A DNA stretch of 64,000 nt from JANXMY01 sp965246745 (GTDB lineage Bacteria > Armatimonadota > Armatimonadia > Armatimonadales > Capsulimonadaceae). The stretch covers positions 434,001 through 498,000 of the forward strand of contig OZ251980.1 in assembly GCA_965246745.1 (NCBI GenBank), read 5' to 3'. Below, in pieces: positions 39,104 through 46,401 of the stretch. A program made the position numbers and the translations under genes. Position 1 is the first letter of the stretch. Each line of letters begins with the position of its first letter. Under the pieces are notes generated by a model. The model saw only the letters and a program-made list of their open reading frames with translations, did not search any database and was not told where the DNA came from.

Positions 39104-40620
39104 TCTCCGTTGATGTTGATTTTGCGCCGGCCCGTGCCGTCCGCCGGCGGCACGACCAGGGTTTCGCCGGGCGACAGTCCCGAAACGATCTCCACTTGGG
39201 TGTCGTCGCGCAGGCCGGTCTTGACGGTCCGTTTTTCCTGCGTTTTGGCCCCTGTCAGCACCGTCACCGGGCCGGACGCTTCCGAAAACGGCACGGCTTC
39301 CAGGGGGACCAGCACCACGCCGGCATGCTTGCGGCTGATGATCGCCACGGCCGCGCTCATGCCTGAGCGCAGGCGGGGGTCGCTGCGGGTAAACGCCGCC
39401 TTGACCAGGAATTTGGAAATGGAAGCGCCGCTCCCGCCGCCGCCCGTGTCGGCGGCAAAGGCATTGGTGGACGCCGGGGCGATCCGCGTCACTTCGCCGG
39501 GAAACGATGCGCCGGGCAGGGCGTCCACGGTGATTGTCGCCGGCGCATGAAGCGCGACTTTGGCCACGTCCACTTCATTGATCCCGACCGAGACTTGCAG
39601 GCGGCTGCCCAAAGTCGCGATTAGGGACTGGGCATCGGAAAAGCCTGTGGTCGCGCTTTGGACAATCTCGTTCGGCTCTTTGTATTTTTTGAGCACGAAG
39701 CCCGACGCCGGGGCGACAATGCGCGTGTCGGCGATGCTGACCTGAAGCTGCTGAATGGTTCCGACGATCTGGGCGACGGCGGCGCGGGCCTGGGCGATGT
39801 CCGAGTACCGGACGGCGTTCTGCCCGGTGCCGGCTTCGGCGGCTTGGAGACCGACCCGCGCCGCGTCCACCTGGGCCTCGGCGTCGGCCACATCCTGCAC
39901 GCGCGGCCCGGCGGCGGTGAGCGCCAGCGCCTGCCTGGCGGTCGCCAGCGTGCTTTGGGCTGTATCCACCGCCACTTGGGAGCTGTCGTAATCGGCCTGG
40001 GAAATAAAGCCGCGCCCGAGCAGCGCGGCCCGGCGCTTTTGGGTCCGCAGGGCATCGGCAACCGAGATCTCGGCCCGGCTGACCGCTTCCCGCTGCTGGG
40101 CCAGCTCCTGCGGGCGGGCGGCGGCGGACACCACGGCCAGATGGGCTTTGGCCGTGACAAGGCCGGCCCGCGCCTGGGCGACGGCCGACGCGGTTTGGCG
40201 CACTTGCAGAGCGTACTGGGCCTGCGCCTGGGACAGCCGGGCCTGGGCGGACCGAAGCTGGGCCTGGTCCTGCGCCAGCGCCGGGTCAATCTGCGACCGA
40301 TCCACCACCGCAATCAACTGGCCTTTTTGGACATACTGTCCTTCGGTGATGGGGATACGCAGCAGTCGTCCGGCGGCTTTGGAATTGACATTGACCTTGT
40401 CCTCGGGTTCAATCGTGCCGGTTTCCGAGACGGTGATTGTGATGTCGCCGCGCACGGCTTGAACCGTGCGCGGCGCGGGCGGCGGGCGATGCAGCGACTT
40501 TGTTACCGAGCGTCCGATCAGCAGCCCGAGCGCGGCCAGCGCGGCGGCGACGGCAAGCGGCTTCAGGAAGCGTTTGGCCGGAAGACGTTTGGCAGGCAAA
40601 AGGTTAGCAGAAGGGTTCAC
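39100..40620 (-). CDS. MacA/HlyD-type periplasmic adaptor subunit, 506 aa
   Basis: Membrane-fusion protein. GTG start at 40620 placed six bases after a TATAAT box (leaderless). Signal anchor LAVAAALAALGLLIG (about residues 22-36), the first biotinyl-lipoyl half GTIEPEDKVNVNSKAAGRLL and ITEGQYVQKGQLIAVVDRSQ, a long alpha-helical hairpin (about 110-300) with Ala/Gln/Arg-rich heptads, the second lipoyl half ADTRIVAPASGFVLKKYKEP, and the beta-barrel and membrane-proximal domain ending KININGD. It is longer than typical MacA (about 370) because the coiled-coil hairpin is extended. It is adjacent to the permease and should join it to an outer-membrane factor. Confidence 0.92.
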   Translation of the reverse strand: MNPSANLLPAKRLPAKRFLKPLAVAAALAALGLLIGRSVTKSLHRPPPAPRTVQAVRGDITITVSETGTIEPEDKVNVNSKAAGRLLRIPITEGQYVQKGQLIAVVDRSQIDPALAQDQAQLRSAQARLSQAQAQYALQVRQTASAVAQARAGLVTAKAHLAVVSAAARPQELAQQREAVSRAEISVADALRTQKRRAALLGRGFISQADYDSSQVAVDTAQSTLATARQALALTAAGPRVQDVADAEAQVDAARVGLQAAEAGTGQNAVRYSDIAQARAAVAQIVGTIQQLQVSIADTRIVAPASGFVLKKYKEPNEIVQSATTGFSDAQSLIATLGSRLQVSVGINEVDVAKVALHAPATITVDALPGASFPGEVTRIAPASTNAFAADTGGGGSGASISKFLVKAAFTRSDPRLRSGMSAAVAIISRKHAGVVLVPLEAVPFSEASGPVTVLTGAKTQEKRTVKTGLRDDTQVEIVSGLSPGETLVVPPADGTGRRKININGD

Positions 40621-40626
40621 GCCGTT

Positions 40627-40632
40627 ATTATA
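40627..40632 (-). promoter_or_regulatory. -10 box (TATAAT) of a probable leaderless promoter for the macA-like gene
   Basis: TATAAT on the minus strand, six bases (AACGGC), then GTG at 40620. No good -35 box at 16-18 bp. Confidence 0.55.
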
Positions 40633-40647
40633 CCTGGCCGCAGCCAA

Positions 40648-41766
40648 TCAGCGGCGCGACAGCAGCGGGCGCAGCGGCTTTTTCGCCCCCCGGCTTTTGA
40701 GCCGGGCGGCAAGCTGGGCTTTGCGGGCGGACAGCGCAGCCTGGCAGACCCGCTCAAACGGAGACAGCGCCGACGGCGGGGCCGAATGCAGGGCTTCGGC
40801 TTTTTGCGAAATCAGCGCCGCCCGCTCGCGCCAGTTGCCGAAGCGGGACGTGCGGCACCGGGCCAGCAGCGCAGCCCGAAAGGCGGTCGGCCCCCACAGC
40901 GCCGGGTCGGCCTCGCCGGTCGTGCGCCGGGCGATCTGCGCGGCCTCGGCGGCGTATTCGAGCGCATGGCGCGGATTGTTGGTCCACAAGGCAAACAGCA
41001 GGGCTTCGGCATACGGGTCGCGCCCGCACAGGCCCGCCAAAGTGGTCTTTTGGAACGGCTGCCCCAGCACTTTGTCTACACTTTGCGCGGCGTACTCGCC
41101 TTGAAACTTTTGAACGGCCGGCTGCCGGCCCGCGCGGGCGAACACCGTGGCCCAGTACCCCGCCACTTTCGGGTCGTAGTTGCCGGGCAAGGCCGAGCCG
41201 CGAAACGCCCGCCGCATGTCGTCGGACGTGACCAAAGGCTTGCCGTAAACAATCAAGCCGGCGGCGTCGGCGTCTATCCCTTGCGCGGCGAACACTTTGT
41301 CCCACACCCGCCGCTGCCCGGTCCCGATCAAGCGCCGCTTGAGATAAGTCAGCGCCGGCGGCAGGCTGCCGGTGCCGGCGGTCCACTGCATCAGCCCCCA
41401 GGACAAAACCCCTTTGTCGTACAAGTTCACCGTGTCGTAGCCGCCTTCCAGCGACTGCGTGACCGACAGCACAAACAAATTGCGGCTCGTCACATCGGCT
41501 TCGGGGATGCCCCGGACGCCGCGCACTTCGACGCCGTTTTCCAGGTTCATGCGCTTCAGGTAGAGGGCCTGCGCCGGGGTGCTCGGCACGGGCAGCACAC
41601 GCGGCAGCACGGCCACCGGCGATAAATCCAGCACAATGCTGGGAAGAGCCGCTGCATGCCGGGAATGGCGGCGCGGCGCGTGCGGGGAAGACGCCCCGGC
41701 TGACGGCAGCAGGGCGCAGGCGCACAGGAGCGCCGAGCGCGTCCGGGACGCGCGAAAAATCGTCAT
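40648..41766 (-). CDS. Exported protein with lysozyme/transglycosylase-like segment, 372 aa
   Basis: Signal peptide at residues 1-26 (SALLCACALLPSAGASS). The middle contains VTQSLEGGYDTVNLYDKGVL followed by SWGLMQWTAGTGSLPPALTY. A Glu near a Gly-rich turn and then SWGxMQWT is the pattern of lysozyme-like muramidases and SLT-type proteins (GxxQ segment). It then has a helical section and a basic C-terminus (GAKKPLRPLLSRR). The catalytic Glu would be in QSLEGGYD. I propose a secreted muramidase-like enzyme, but only one short motif supports that. Start ATG 41766 chosen because the signal peptide begins there. Confidence 0.55.
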   Translation of the reverse strand: MTIFRASRTRSALLCACALLPSAGASSPHAPRRHSRHAAALPSIVLDLSPVAVLPRVLPVPSTPAQALYLKRMNLENGVEVRGVRGIPEADVTSRNLFVLSVTQSLEGGYDTVNLYDKGVLSWGLMQWTAGTGSLPPALTYLKRRLIGTGQRRVWDKVFAAQGIDADAAGLIVYGKPLVTSDDMRRAFRGSALPGNYDPKVAGYWATVFARAGRQPAVQKFQGEYAAQSVDKVLGQPFQKTTLAGLCGRDPYAEALLFALWTNNPRHALEYAAEAAQIARRTTGEADPALWGPTAFRAALLARCRTSRFGNWRERAALISQKAEALHSAPPSALSPFERVCQAALSARKAQLAARLKSRGAKKPLRPLLSRR

Positions 41767-41806
41767 AAGCGGGTCAAACCTCTCTCGGCTGCGAAATCTT
41801 TGCTCA

Positions 41807-42280
41807 TCATACCCGGCGCAGGCGCCGAAGCGCTTCCGCCGCCGCATCGGCGACATCCGCGTCGGTGTCGGAGGTTAAGCGTGCCAGTGGGTCATACGCG
41901 GCATCGTCGCCCAGGGTTCCCAGCGCCCAGGCCGCCGCGCCGCGCACGGTGGGCACCGGGTCGGCGGTCAGCGGGCTGAGCTGCGCCGCCGCGCCGGGAA
42001 GGCCGATCTGCCCGAGCGCGACGGCGGCGGCTCCGCGCGTGTTCGGGTGCGGGTCGGCCAGAAACGCTTCGATTTGCGCGGCGGCACTGGCGGCCCGCAG
42101 CTCGCCGAGCGCGAGAATGGCCGAAACCTGCACTTCTTCCGCCGGGTCCGCCAGCGCCGCCGTCAGCGCGGCTTGGGCCGCCGCGCCGCCGAACTCGCCC
42201 AGCTCGTCGGCGGCGTCTGCGCGGGCTGCGGCGTGCTCGCTTAACTGAAGCTGCCGTATCCAGGCGTCAATTTCTTCCAT
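41807..42280 (-). CDS. HEAT-repeat protein, 157 aa
   Basis: Four to five HEAT-like (PBS lyase-type) repeats of about 31 residues: AADELGEFGGAAAQAALTAA, VSAILALGELRAASAAAQIE, GAAAVALGQIGLPGAAAQLS and GAAAWALGTLGDDAAYDPLA. Such arrays form curved helical scaffolds for protein contacts. No signal peptide; cytosolic. ATG 42280 chosen (MEEIDAWIRQLQ). Its start region is head-to-head with the tRNA promoter. It is downstream of no other minus-strand gene. Confidence 0.85.
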   Translation of the reverse strand: MEEIDAWIRQLQLSEHAAARADAADELGEFGGAAAQAALTAALADPAEEVQVSAILALGELRAASAAAQIEAFLADPHPNTRGAAAVALGQIGLPGAAAQLSPLTADPVPTVRGAAAWALGTLGDDAAYDPLARLTSDTDADVADAAAEALRRLRRV

Positions 42281-42316
42281 TTTTCCGTCTCTTCCAATCT
42301 TCGGTTGATTTTTTGC

Positions 42317-42345
42317 TTGACATTTCGGCGGCAGGGGCGTATAAT
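42317..42345 (+). promoter_or_regulatory. Consensus sigma-70 promoter of the tRNA pair
   Basis: TTGACA (42317-42322), 17-bp spacer, TATAAT (42340-42345), 22 bases before tRNA-Gly. A fully consensus promoter. Confidence 0.85.
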
Positions 42346-42367
42346 ACCCCAAGCGAAACCGCAAAGC

Positions 42368-42438
42368 GCGGGGTTAGTTTAATGGCAAAACCCCAGTTTT
42401 CCAAACTGATGTCGAGAGTTCGATTCTCTTACCCCGCT
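42368..42438 (+). tRNA. tRNA-Gly (anticodon TCC)
   Basis: 71-nt cloverleaf: acceptor GCGGGGT/ACCCCGC, D arm GTTTAATGGCAAAAC, anticodon loop TTTCCAA with TCC, T arm AGAGTTCGATTCTCT. The first anticodon-stem pair is C-A, as in other bacterial tRNA-Gly(TCC). The 3' CCA is not encoded. Confidence 0.95.
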
Positions 42439-42470
42439 TTTTCATACGCGTCCCCGGAGAGTTCCCCCGT

Positions 42471-42544
42471 CGCCTGGTAGCTCAGCTGGATAGAGCAAGA
42501 ATCTTCTAAATTCTAGGTCGAGGGTTCGAGTCCCCCCCAGGCGG
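42471..42544 (+). tRNA. tRNA-Arg (anticodon TCT)
   Basis: 74-nt cloverleaf: acceptor CGCCTGG/CCAGGCG with discriminator G, D arm GCTCAGCTGGATAGAGC, anticodon stem AGAAT/ATTCT around CTTCTAA (TCT), T arm GAGGGTTCGAGTCCCCC region. No encoded CCA. It is 32 bases after tRNA-Gly and shares its promoter. It reads AGA codons, rare in this GC-rich chromosome. Confidence 0.95.
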
Positions 42545-42685
42545 CTTTTCCCCTTTCGGCGTGCCCCGAAAAACTTTTCCACACTTTTTCCGCGAAATTC
42601 GTCTCTTGGCATACATTGTGCAGAATGTAGCTCCAACAGGCGCAGCCGTAATTTTGCGTGCCCGCACTTTCAGCAGGAAACCTTT

Positions 42686-43249
42686 GTGACTCCCGATGAC
42701 CTCCTAATTCCGCCGGTTCCGGGCGACGAGCCGGAGCGGATTGAAGCCCTGCGGCGCTACGGCGCGTTCGGCTTGATCCGCTCGGCAGTCTTTGACGACA
42801 TCGCCCGGCTGGCGGCGTTTATCTGCCGGACTCCGATGTCCATGATCAGCCTGATTGACAGCAACCGGCAGTGGTTTCTCGCCAAAACCGGCATTGACTC
42901 GTGCGAAACGTCGCGCGAAGCGTCGTTCTGCGCTCATGCCCTGGTCGGGACCGGCATGCTGGTGGTGGAAGACACGCAGGCCGACGCCCGCTTTTCCCGC
43001 AATGTCATGGTCACCGGCGAGCCGTTTATCCGCTTTTATGCCGGAGCGCCGCTGCTGACAAGCGACGGCTACGCGCTCGGGACCTTGTGCGTGGTGGACC
43101 ATGTCCCGCGCACCCTGTCGCCGGAGCAGATGGAAGCGCTGCGTTCGCTGAGCCGCCTGGTCATGGCCCAGCTTGAGTCAAGCCGCCTGAAGCGGGAAAT
43201 GCGTATCTTGAAGCAGTCGGTCACCCTGCGCCCCGCCCCGCGCGGCTGA
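42686..43249 (+). CDS. GAF domain protein, 187 aa
   Basis: Single GAF sensor domain of the type often fused to histidine kinases or diguanylate cyclases: RIEALRRYGAFGLIRSAVFD, then IARLAAFICRTPMSMISLID, NRQWFLAKTGIDSCETSREA, SFCAHAL, and FIRFYAGAPLLTSDGYALGT followed by LCVVDHVPRTLSPEQMEALR. No output domain is fused, so it may bind a small ligand and act on a partner. The ordinary pattern SRETSFCAH for this subfamily is conserved. GTG start at 42686, seven bases after AGGAAA. It has one base between its stop and the following frame, and the lipid kinase starts 49 bases later. Confidence 0.85.
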   Translation: MTPDDLLIPPVPGDEPERIEALRRYGAFGLIRSAVFDDIARLAAFICRTPMSMISLIDSNRQWFLAKTGIDSCETSREASFCAHALVGTGMLVVEDTQADARFSRNVMVTGEPFIRFYAGAPLLTSDGYALGTLCVVDHVPRTLSPEQMEALRSLSRLVMAQLESSRLKREMRILKQSVTLRPAPRG

Positions 43250-43298
43250 CTTGACCCTGCTTCGACCTATCTTCGGCATTTTTGGGTACACCGTCTTT

Positions 43299-44342
43299 AT
43301 GCCGAACGCCTCGACTGTTTATGTCATTTTTAACCCCGTGTCCGGGCAGAGCGATCCCGAAGAGCGCAAAAAACTGATCTCGGACGCCCTGGCGCTGGAC
43401 GGCTACACTTGTCAGTTCATCGCCACGTCGCTCGAGCAGGGCGCACGCGAGCTGGCGGCGCAGGCGGTTCGGGACGGCGCAGACCTGCTGGCCGTTTCGG
43501 GCGGCGACGGCACGGTGATGGAAGCGATGTCCGCGCTGGTCGGCACCGACATCCCGATTGCCGTGCTGCCCGCCGGCACCGGCAACCTGCTGTCGGTCAA
43601 CCTCGGCATCCCCACTACCGTGCCCGATGCCGTCCATGTCGCCTTGTCGGGCAGGCCGTATGCGCTGGACCTGGCCCGGACCAGTGAAGGCCGCTTTTTC
43701 GCCATCATGGGCGGAATGGGCATGGACGCCCAGATGATCGCCGACACCGACCGGGCCGCCAAAAACAAGCTCGGCAAATGGGCGTATTTTCGGGCCGCGC
43801 TGAAAAACCTGCCCCGCCGCCGGGCGCTGGTTGAGATTTATTTGGACGACAAGCCGCCGCTGCGCCGCCGGGCCAAAACCGTGCTGGTGGCGAACATGGG
43901 CCGGATCACCGGCGGCCTGTCCGTGCTGCCGACGGCGTCGCCCGATGACGGCCTGCTGGATGTCGGGATTGTGACTGCCGCGACCCCGGCCCACTGGGCG
44001 CATTTGGTGGGCAGCGCCCTGCTGGGCCGGGCGCATCAAGACGCCGCGCTGGAAATCCATCAAGCCCGCCGGGTCAGATTGGTGCCGCGCCATTCTCAGC
44101 CGGTGCAGTTTGACGGCGAGGACGGCGGGCGCACCAAAGAATTGACAGTGGAAGTCGTGCCCGGCGCGGTCCGCGTGCTGATCCCCGCCAATGCTCCCAC
44201 TCTGACCGAGCCGCGCCCGCTCACCGCGTCGGACACGGCCCCGCGCCGGCCCGCCCGCTCCTGGCGGCTGCCGCTGCTTGCCGCCGCTCTTCTCGTCGGC
44301 GCAGCGGCCCTGTGGCGGCAGCGCCGCGCGTCAAAAAAGTAG
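43299..44342 (+). CDS. Diacylglycerol/lipid kinase family protein (YegS-like) with C-terminal membrane anchor, 347 aa
   Basis: DAGK-catalytic-domain lipid kinase. The nucleotide-binding region FNPVSGQSDPEERK, the invariant SGGDGTVMEAMSAL (GGDG), and PAGTGNLLSVNLGIP are present; the C-terminal lobe has FAIMGGMGMDAQMIADTD and SPDDGLLDVGIVTAA. After the kinase domain there is a Pro/Arg-rich linker and a single transmembrane helix (WRLPLLAAALLVGAAALWRQ), not usual for YegS. Start ATG 43299. It likely phosphorylates diacylglycerol or a related lipid (undecaprenol-type lipids cannot be excluded). Confidence 0.9.
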   Translation: MPNASTVYVIFNPVSGQSDPEERKKLISDALALDGYTCQFIATSLEQGARELAAQAVRDGADLLAVSGGDGTVMEAMSALVGTDIPIAVLPAGTGNLLSVNLGIPTTVPDAVHVALSGRPYALDLARTSEGRFFAIMGGMGMDAQMIADTDRAAKNKLGKWAYFRAALKNLPRRRALVEIYLDDKPPLRRRAKTVLVANMGRITGGLSVLPTASPDDGLLDVGIVTAATPAHWAHLVGSALLGRAHQDAALEIHQARRVRLVPRHSQPVQFDGEDGGRTKELTVEVVPGAVRVLIPANAPTLTEPRPLTASDTAPRRPARSWRLPLLAAALLVGAAALWRQRRASKK

Positions 44343-44349
44343 CCGCCGC

Positions 44350-44378
44350 TTGCAATTCCGGCGGTTTTCCCTTATAAT
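44350..44378 (+). promoter_or_regulatory. Promoter of the small lipoprotein gene
   Basis: TTGCAA (44350-44355), 17-bp spacer, TATAAT (44373-44378), about 21 bases before ATG 44400 with AGGAGA in between. Confidence 0.75.
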
Positions 44379-44399
44379 AGACTCAGGAGAGAAATACGC

Positions 44400-44657
44400 A
44401 TGATTTTAGGACGTAAAATCTTAGGACGCAAGCAGAGACGCTTGGCAGACGGCATTGGACTGATCGGCCTGGGCCTTGCGCTGGCACTGGCCATCGCCGG
44501 GTGTGGCGGAGGAGGCGGCAACGGCAACTCCGGCGGCTCGAGCACCAGCACGAACACCAGCACAAGCACGAACACCAGCACAAGCACGAACACCGGCACA
44601 AGCACCAACACTAACAGCAGCACCCCGCCGCCGCCGCCGGGCCTGCCGCTGTTTTAA
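44400..44657 (+). CDS. Small lipoprotein with Ser/Thr/Asn tandem repeats, 85 aa
   Basis: ATG 44400 with AGGAGA ten bases upstream and a near-consensus promoter. A signal peptide with a lipobox (LALALAIAGC, Cys at about residue 34) is followed by poly-Gly and then STSTNTSTSTNTSTSTNTGT, encoded by 18-bp DNA repeats, and a Pro-rich end (PPPPPGLPLF). It is anchored at a membrane or the surface, and the Ser/Thr stretch could be a glycosylated spacer. The signal (LGRKQRRLADGIGLIGLGLA) has a basic head. Repeat number is likely to vary between strains. No enzymatic motif. Confidence 0.75.
   Translation: MILGRKILGRKQRRLADGIGLIGLGLALALAIAGCGGGGGNGNSGGSSTSTNTSTSTNTSTSTNTGTSTNTNSSTPPPPPGLPLF
44547..44618. 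repeat. 18-bp tandem repeats within the lipoprotein gene
   Basis: AGCACGAACACCAGCACA at 44547-44564, 44565-44582 and (one change) 44583-44600, then a degenerate fourth unit to 44618. The unit length is a multiple of three, so copy number can change without a frameshift. Confidence 0.85.
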
Positions 44658-44661
44658 CGCC

Positions 44662-45492
44662 GTGCCCCACCCCCTGCTGCTGCGTAACCCGCGCGTGCTG
44701 CTGGCCGGCTTCGGCCTTTTGGCCGCCGGCCTGGCCGCGTATTCCCTGCGCGTGTTTTCGCGCTACCCACCGACTGCCGCCCTGGCCGGCGGCGGTGTTC
44801 TCAGCGGCGCGGGGCAGTTTGCCCTTCAAGCCGACACTGTTGAAGTGGTCGGGCGCGGCGGCGGGCGGGTCCGCTGGCGAATGCAGGCAGGCAGCGTCAG
44901 CCTCAGCCGGGACCGCCGGACACTTTCGGCGGCCGGCATCCGGCGGGGCATTTTGTACACGGCGGCGGGAAAGCCCGGCGTTGTCGTTTCCGCCGACACC
45001 GCAGGCTTTCAAACCCCCTTCGGTTCGCTCGGTCCCGGCAGCGCGGGGACGCTGACAGTTGCCGGCCATGTCGCCGCGCAGGCTCAAAGCGCAGCGCATC
45101 CCCTGCTTCGCACCGAGCAGCTTCGGTGGGACTCGGGAACCGACACGTTTGTTTGTCCCCAAACAGTTCGCGCGGCCCTGCCCAAGCTTTCCGTCACCGC
45201 CGGCAATGCGTCGTACTCCGCTCCGGGAGCGCTGGACGCGGGAACGCTGCGTCTCGGCGGCGGGGTGCAGGCCCGCGTGTCCACTCCGCGCGGCTTGTTC
45301 AAGCTGAGCTGCCCCGGCCTGCTTTGGACCGCTGCGGGGCAGAGCGCACGCACTCTCGGCCCGGTCACGGCCCTGATCCCCGGCGGCCTCGGAGCCGCGA
45401 CCGCCGCCGATGTTTCGGTCAGCACCCGCACCGGCGATGTGGCCGGCCACGGGTTCCGGGGAACACTGCGGCTGTCTTCCGAGGTACACTAA
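44662..45492 (+). CDS. Membrane-anchored LptC/OstA-like protein, 276 aa
   Basis: GTG start at 44662, four bases after the lipoprotein gene. One N-terminal helix (VLLAGFGLLAAGLAAYSLRV) is followed by a beta-rich region with repeated short strands (GAGQFALQADTVEVVGRGGG, RTLSAAGIRRGILYTAAGKP) as in the jelly-roll of the LptC/LptA family. The position directly upstream of an LptA-like gene supports LptC-type function: passing lipopolysaccharide or a similar glycolipid from the membrane to periplasmic LptA. Sequence is divergent, so the assignment depends on fold-like pattern and context. Confidence 0.55.
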   Translation: MPHPLLLRNPRVLLAGFGLLAAGLAAYSLRVFSRYPPTAALAGGGVLSGAGQFALQADTVEVVGRGGGRVRWRMQAGSVSLSRDRRTLSAAGIRRGILYTAAGKPGVVVSADTAGFQTPFGSLGPGSAGTLTVAGHVAAQAQSAAHPLLRTEQLRWDSGTDTFVCPQTVRAALPKLSVTAGNASYSAPGALDAGTLRLGGGVQARVSTPRGLFKLSCPGLLWTAAGQSARTLGPVTALIPGGLGAATAADVSVSTRTGDVAGHGFRGTLRLSSEVH

Positions 45493-45495
45493 GCC

Positions 45496-46401
45496 ATGCC
45501 CAGCGCTCGTCCCATTTTGATCCTCCTGCCCGCCGCCGTGCTTCTCGCCCTGCTGCTGCGTCCCGGCGCTCAAACCCAGGCCCAGGGCGCAAAACCCGCC
45601 CAGTTTGTGACCTACGAATCCGGCGCGGCCCAGTGGCTGTCCGCGCCGCACACGCTGGAACTCAGCCGGGGCGTCCAGTTCGGGCAGGACGACGCCGTGC
45701 TTCGCACCGACGCCGCCACGGCGCTGCTGGACGATAATTCCAATGTCATCAGCGCCAAAGCCGCCGGGCCGGTGCATTTGTTTGATTCCCAAGACGACCT
45801 GACGGGCCGGCACGGGTCTGTGGACTTCACCAAGCATCTGGCGACCCTGGAAGGCGGCATTGTCCTGCTGGTCAAGCCCGGCAAGCGCGAAGCGTCGGCC
45901 AAAAACAACTCGCCCCGCCGGCAGTTCAAAGACCCGGCGACTTTGACATGCGCGGCGATGACCTACGATTACCGGCACAAAGTCGGGCGCGTGCCGGGGC
46001 CGCTGACCGTGGTTCAGAATGTTCGGGCTAAAGACGGGCGGACGCTGACCCGGACGCTGACCGCCGACGCCGGACTGTACGACGGGAAAAAAGAAACCAT
46101 CCAATTAGTCGGCACGATCCGGGGCACTGACAGCGACGGCAACCGCATTGAAGGCGACACGCGTTCCCTCGGCAAGCCTGTGTTGATTAACATCAAAGAA
46201 GGCTTTGAAGCCCTGTTTGCGCCGTTCAAGACCACCGGCGTTTTCCCGGTCAAGCCGGGCGACAGCAAAGAAGACGGCACGGACGACGAGCCGGACCTCA
46301 CCCTGCCGACCCCGCCCGCGCACACCCCGGCCGCCGCTGCCGATGCGCCCCCGGCTCTTCCTCCTGCCGCCCCGCCGGCGGCGGCTGCGAGCGTGCCGTA
46401 A
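45496..46401 (+). CDS. LptA/OstA-like exported protein, 301 aa
   Basis: Signal peptide ILILLPAAVLLALLLRPGAQ (residues 7-26), then the OstA-type beta-jelly-roll: THE repeats such as FVTYESGAAQWLSAPHTLEL, GVQFGQDDAVLRTDAATALL, LDDNSNVISAKAAGPVHLFD, ATLEGGIVLLV and RTLTADAGLYDGKKETIQLV. In the LPS transport bridge LptA links LptC to LptD. The C-terminal 45 residues are Pro/Ala-rich and probably disordered. It is three bases after the LptC-like gene and its last base overlaps the enzyme I-like start. Neither LptB/F/G nor LptD are in the window. Confidence 0.7.
   Translation: MPSARPILILLPAAVLLALLLRPGAQTQAQGAKPAQFVTYESGAAQWLSAPHTLELSRGVQFGQDDAVLRTDAATALLDDNSNVISAKAAGPVHLFDSQDDLTGRHGSVDFTKHLATLEGGIVLLVKPGKREASAKNNSPRRQFKDPATLTCAAMTYDYRHKVGRVPGPLTVVQNVRAKDGRTLTRTLTADAGLYDGKKETIQLVGTIRGTDSDGNRIEGDTRSLGKPVLINIKEGFEALFAPFKTTGVFPVKPGDSKEDGTDDEPDLTLPTPPAHTPAAAADAPPALPPAAPPAAAASVP

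Noticed and set aside
42368..42544. Integration site at the tRNA pair
   Set aside because: No integrase, no duplicated tRNA 3' end and ordinary genes on both sides.
43251..43299. Leaderless promoter for the lipid kinase (TACACC six bases before ATG)
   Set aside because: The last base of the -10 box is C, no -35 lies at a proper distance, and the gene follows closely on the GAF gene.
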